From: Halocaridina rubra
Taxonomy: Eukaryota > Arthropoda > Malacostraca > Decapoda > Atyidae
Direction: 5' to 3'
Length of the DNA: 64,000 nt
Assembly: GCA_037179515.1 (NCBI GenBank)
Contig: JAXCGZ010020805.1
Span: 1-64,000 of the forward strand
In this document: in pieces, positions 60,226 to 64,000 of the stretch
How the letters are laid out: each line of letters begins with the position of its first letter
How positions within the stretch are numbered: position 1 is the first letter of the stretch
Notes under the pieces: generated by a model
Told to the model about the DNA's origin: nothing
Database searches by the model: none
The model's input: only the letters and a program-made list of their open reading frames with translations
Program-made: the position numbers and the translations under genes

Positions 60226-62320
60226 TGCATGGAACATGATGCAATGAAAACTTCCTTTGCTGATGCACTAAAGGGGAATGTGGCAGTAAAAGAGGCTGTA
60301 AAGGTGGTGGCACTGGAAAACATACAAACAGTTGACTATAAAGAGACAGTAATTGAAAAAATGAAAGACGTTGTGATGGAAAGGGCAAACCCACTGATCA
60401 AACAGGCACTTGATAAAGAGAAGACAGTGGTAATCTCAGGCATAAGTGAATCCCAGGAGCCAAAATGGCAGGGGAGACTTGAAGAAAATAAAGCTAGGGT
60501 TGTATACCTGATAAGAATGCTTGGAGTACTTTGTGGTCCTGAGGATATTGTAAACATACACCAAATAGGCAAATATTCGAGGGAAGGAAAGCCGAGACCA
60601 ACAAAAGTAACCTTTGAGAGAGGGGAAACATGTAGGGAAATATTGTTGAGAAAAAAAAAGTCTAAAAGACCTTCAAGAATTCAAAGAAGTGTTCATTAGA
60701 CGATACAGAACACAGGAAGAGATGGGAAAGATCAAAAACTTGTTGGAAGAGGCAAGAAGGTTAAATGAGGAAAGAAATGAAGAAGAGAAGAAAAATTTTC
60801 ATTTTGGAGTTCTTCCAGACAAAGGGGAGAAAAAGAAGATAATGACAGAAGATCAGGGGATGGGGCCTCATTAAGATTGTTATACACAAATGCTGATGGA
60901 TTAGCTGGTAAGGCAGTAGAATTAAAAGATAGGATTCACAACAGTAAGGCAGATATAGTAGCAATTACAGAGACTAAGTTGAGTGAGGACATAAACAGTG
61001 TCAAAGTTTTTCCTAAGGGCTTCAGAATATTAAGGGTTGAAAGATCTGAGAGGACTGGTGGAGGGATAGCACTGCTCAGAAGTGAAAGGATTCAAGTTGA
61101 AGAAATAAACTTGGCTATAGAAAGTGAGTTCAAGGAATTTCTTGTCTCATATAAATACTGGGTCAGAGATCATTATAATAACTGTTGTATATAACCCACC
61201 AAGGAACCAGAATAGGCTAGAAGTTTATGAGGAAAGTCATATAGGTACTGTTGAAGTCATAAACTCAAGTTGTTAACATGGCACGGGAGAAAAAATGTAG
61301 GATTTTGATTATGGGAGATTTTAATCATAAAGAGATAGATTTGATAAATCTTGACCCACGCAGTGGTGAGGACTCATTCGGGGCAAGATTCCTAGATTGC
61401 GTACAAGGGAATTTCCTACACCAACATGTAATGGAACCAACGAGGGCCAGGGGTGAGGATGAACCATCACTACTTGATCTAGTATTTACAGATAACGTGT
61501 TGGATATTGAAAAAATTGAGTATGAACCACCAATTGGAAAGAGTGACCACTGTGTGTTGATGATGGAGTATATCATTGAAGATATTCTGCCTGAGAGTAG
61601 AGGCACTGAGGAGATGAGGAGGAACTATCGAAAATTAGATTACATCAAAATGAATGAGCTTTTTGCAGTTATTAACTGGAGAACCTTATTTTACAACAAA
61701 TCTGTACAAGAAATGTATGACATCTTTTGTGAGAAATATGGGAAGATAGTAGATTGCTGCATACCTGTCACCAAAGTAGGTGTAAGTCATGCCAGAGAGA
61801 AATGGTTCAATAATGAGTGCAAAAGAGCTAAGGAGTGGAGAGACAAATGCTGGAAAAGGTATAGGAGGAGAAAAAACATAAATGCCTGGCAAACCTACAA
61901 AAGAGCAAGAAATGATTACCAATGTAAAAGAAGAGAGGCAGAGAGAGATTATGAGAGGGACATCACCAGGAAGGCTAAAGAAAATCCCAAGCTTTTCCAC
62001 AGCTTTATCAGAGGAAAACTGAAGGTAAAGGAACAGGTTTTAATGTTTAAGAGAGCGGATGGAAGCATCACTGAGACGGATGAAGAGATCTGCAAAGAAC
62101 TGAACAAGGAGTTTCAGTCAGTATTTACAGTAGAAAATACCCCACCCCCTCAGATTGCAAAGATAGAAGATCATGGGCCAGTATTAGAAAACATCAACCT
62201 TACAGCCACAAAGGTATGCAAAGCGCTGATGGATTTAGATGTCCATAAAGCTACAGGTCTTGATGATATATCCTCTCATGTACTTAAAAAATGCATGAAC
62301 TCAATATCAGTGGCACTCAG
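60226..62320 (+). mobile_element. Family A train copy 5, 5' part (most complete 5' end)
   Basis: Begins right after the copy 4 tail and includes an ORF1 and the endonuclease. It is cut at ...ATATCAGTGGCACTCAG by an antisense family A copy and resumes at 63252. The two parts would align to one element with about 25 bp lost at the break. It runs off the window at 64000 in the RT/C-terminal region. Confidence 0.9.
60229..60699 (+). CDS. ORF1-like protein of family A (156 codons)
   Basis: Starts MEHDAMKTSFADALKGNVAV. It is rich in Lys and Glu and contains VVISGISESQEPKWQGRLEE and LGVLCGPEDIVNIHQIGKYS, reminiscent of the esterase-free, coiled-coil-poor ORF1 proteins of CR1/L2-like elements that end in a basic RNA-binding region (RPTKVTFERGETCREILLRK). 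A run of nine A near 60650 may have shifted the frame: a second frame 60689-60874 continues with FIRRYRTQEEMGKIKNLLEE. Function as an RNA chaperone is inferred from position only. Confidence 0.6.
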   Translation: MEHDAMKTSFADALKGNVAVKEAVKVVALENIQTVDYKETVIEKMKDVVMERANPLIKQALDKEKTVVISGISESQEPKWQGRLEENKARVVYLIRMLGVLCGPEDIVNIHQIGKYSREGKPRPTKVTFERGETCREILLRKKKSKRPSRIQRSVH

Positions 62321-62331
62321 TGATTACCTAA
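60877..62331 (+). pseudogene. Endonuclease and linker of train copy 5
   Basis: 60877-61194 encodes the AP-endonuclease-like N-terminus (YTNADGLAGKAVELKDRI, AITETKLSED, RSERTGGGIALLRSERI). It breaks near 61150 and again at about 61255, after INSSC. 61278-62331 continues with RILIMGDFNHKEIDL, GKSDHCVLMMEYI and the region up to HKATGLDDISSHVL, where the antisense insertion stops it (the last codons of the open frame, to 62438, belong to the inserted copy). Catalytic GDFN and SDH are kept. Confidence 0.85.
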
Positions 62332-63251
62332 TTGTGGTTACGGGAAAGAGCCCAAAGCTCGTATCTTCCCGTCTCCTGATCGTTTCCATTTTATACTTAG
62401 TGATACTTATCATACCTGTCCTTAAAGCTATGGATTGAGATAGCATTAACTACCTCCTTGCTTAGCGAATTCCAATTATCAACTAATCCTACACTGAAAA
62501 AGTATTTCCTTACATAATGCAAAGAAGTAATCTTACGAAGCTTCAAACTATGACCTCTAGTTCTAGAGCCAGCCATATCAAAATATCGATCACTATCCAC
62601 TCTATCATAACCATGAAGGAATTTAAAGACTGTCACCATATGCCCCCTCAATCTTCTAGCTTCGAGTGATGGTAAGTCTAATTCCCTCAGCCCCTCATCA
62701 TAACTGAGATTGCGTATTTCTTGCATCAGTTTCGTGGCATGTCTTTGAACTTTTTCAAGCTTAGCTATGTGCTTTTTCAAGTGTGGATTCCAAAAGGGGG
62801 CTGCATATTCGAGGTTTGGCCTCACATAGGTTACATAAATATTTCTGAACATTTCCTTGTCCATGTGCCTGAAGGCTACCCTTACATTTGATAAGAATGC
62901 TTATGCTGCCCTTACTATGCCATTTATATGTATTTCTGGAGACAAATCTGCCAGTATGTTTATTCCTAGATATCTCTCATTTTCTGTCTCTTGAAGTTGT
63001 ACTCCAGCCACCGAGTAATCAAGCTTGGGCCTTCTTGCACTTGTACCCATTCTCATTACCTTACATTTTGAAGTTTTGCATTTCATTAGCCACTTTTCTG
63101 ACCACTCATGCAGATTATTTAGATCCTCCTGAAGTTCTCTACCATTGTTCTCGTTTCCTACTTTCTTCACAATCTTTGCATCATCTGCAAACATATTCAT
63201 GAATGAATTTACAGACTCTGGTAGGTCATTTACATATACAAGGAACAAAAG
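62321..63251 (-). mobile_element. Antisense family A copy inserted in train copy 5
   Basis: Minus strand, tail at 62321 (TGATTACCTAATTGTGGTTA), C-terminal frame 62397-62864 (155 codons open) and 62901-63248 up to FLVYVNDLPESV. 5'-truncated in the RT at the codons for LLFL. About 930 bp. Confidence 0.92.
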
Positions 63252-64000
63252 TCCATGGAGTCAGGAGAGATTCCAAGATGCTGGAAACAAGCAAACCTGA
63301 TACCTATCTTCAAAAGGGGAAGGAGGGATATGGCTCTAAACTATAGACCAGTTTCCTTGACCAGCATAGTTTGCAAAGTTATGGAGAAACTACTAAGGAA
63401 ACATATCTCTCTTCACTTAGAATCCTTGAACTTTTTGTCAGTGAGGCAACATGGTTTCAGAAAAGGTAGATCAACAGTAACAAACTTATTACAATTTTAT
63501 GATGAGGTAAGCCGAATCTTACAGGAAAGAGAGGGCTGGGCAGATTGCATATTCCTAGACTTCCAGAAAGCATTTGACACTCTTCCACATGGGATACTTA
63601 TTAGGAAGCTGCAAGCAATGGCTAGAATAGGTGGAAATGTCTTGGAATGGATAAAACCTTTCTTAGAAGGAAGGGCACAGAGGGTTAGAGTAAGACACTC
63701 AGTGTCTGAATGGAGAAGAGTTAGTAGTGGAGTTCCACAGGGTTCAGCTTTAGGGCCACTTTTGTTCCTTGTATATGTAAATGACCTACCAGAGTCTAAA
63801 TTCATTCATGAAGATGTTTGCAGATGATGCAAAGATTGTGAAGAAAGTAAGAAACGAGAACAATGGTAGAGAACTTCAGGAAGATCTAAATAGTCTTCAT
63901 GAGTGGTCAGAAATGTGGCTAATGAAATTCAATACTTCAAAATGTAAGGTAATGAGAATGGGTACAAGTGCAAGAAGGCCCAAGCTTGACTACTCGGTGG
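63252..64000 (+). mobile_element. Family A train copy 5, resumed RT part
   Basis: 63255-63827 encodes SGEIPRCWKQANLIPIFKRG, NYRPVSLTSIVCKVMEKLL, CIFLDFQKAFDTLPH and SSGVPQGSALGPLLFLVYVN. A small deletion (GAGTCTAAATTCATTC versus GAGTCTGTAAATTCATTC) shifts the frame before the catalytic FADD. Continues past the window end. Confidence 0.9.

Noticed and set aside
52781..64000. Further ABCC exons downstream of exon 19
   Set aside because: I looked for the start of TMD2 and found only transposon and retroelement sequence; the rest of the gene must lie beyond the window.

Overview
The window reads as nuclear DNA of an invertebrate animal, most likely a decapod crustacean. The grounds are a multi-exon gene with GT-AG introns, very heavy simple-sequence content (by my tally about 4 to 4.5 kb of (TA)n, (ATT)n, (GA)n and (CATA)n), and several kinds of non-LTR retrotransposon, a Ty3/Gypsy element, Tigger/pogo transposons and tRNA-headed short repeats of the sort common in crabs and shrimps. 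The species cannot be fixed from the sequence alone.

Only one host gene is supported: the 5' half of an ABCC1/MRP1-like multidrug-resistance ABC transporter on the + strand. I place 19 coding exons between 5256 and 52780. Their phases chain without conflict into about 931 residues: TMD0, the L0 linker, TMD1, a full NBD1 (Walker A, Q-loop, LSGGQ signature, Walker B, H-loop) and the start of the linker to TMD2. TMD2 and NBD2 must lie beyond 64000. Everything else upstream, in introns and downstream is repeat or unassigned sequence.

Layout. 1-4175: fragments of two non-LTR families, called here family A (CR1/L2-like) and family B (Jockey/I-like). 4218-5255: microsatellites and the presumed promoter region. 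5256-6220: exons 1-2. 6221-25037: an 18.8 kb intron 2 with small SINEs, two palindromic arrays of a 273-bp tRNA-headed repeat in (TA)n, a decayed Gypsy element, a decayed I-clade element, family B copies and a MITE. 25038-38624: exons 3-16, with a third palindromic array in intron 4 and short tRNA-derived repeats in introns 14 and 15. 38625-44811 (intron 16): an RTE-like element split by a Tigger transposon that itself holds a family B fragment. 45491-52683 (intron 18): a second RTE-like element split by a 2.9 kb antisense family A copy. 52781-64000: a second Tigger relative, then a head-to-tail train of family A copies joined through their own 3' microsatellite tails, the last one split by an antisense copy of the same family.

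The strongest candidate for something undescribed is the tRNA-headed 273-bp repeat. It occurs as three inverted (palindromic) arrays and two solo heads, each set in (TA)n tracts. Each complete unit carries A and B boxes, and most are followed by a nearby TTTT. Next in interest are the family A train that appears to use its own tail as target, the frame break shared by two family A copies, an irregular splice junction in the most conserved part of the ABCC gene, and the repeated placement of microsatellites against its splice sites.
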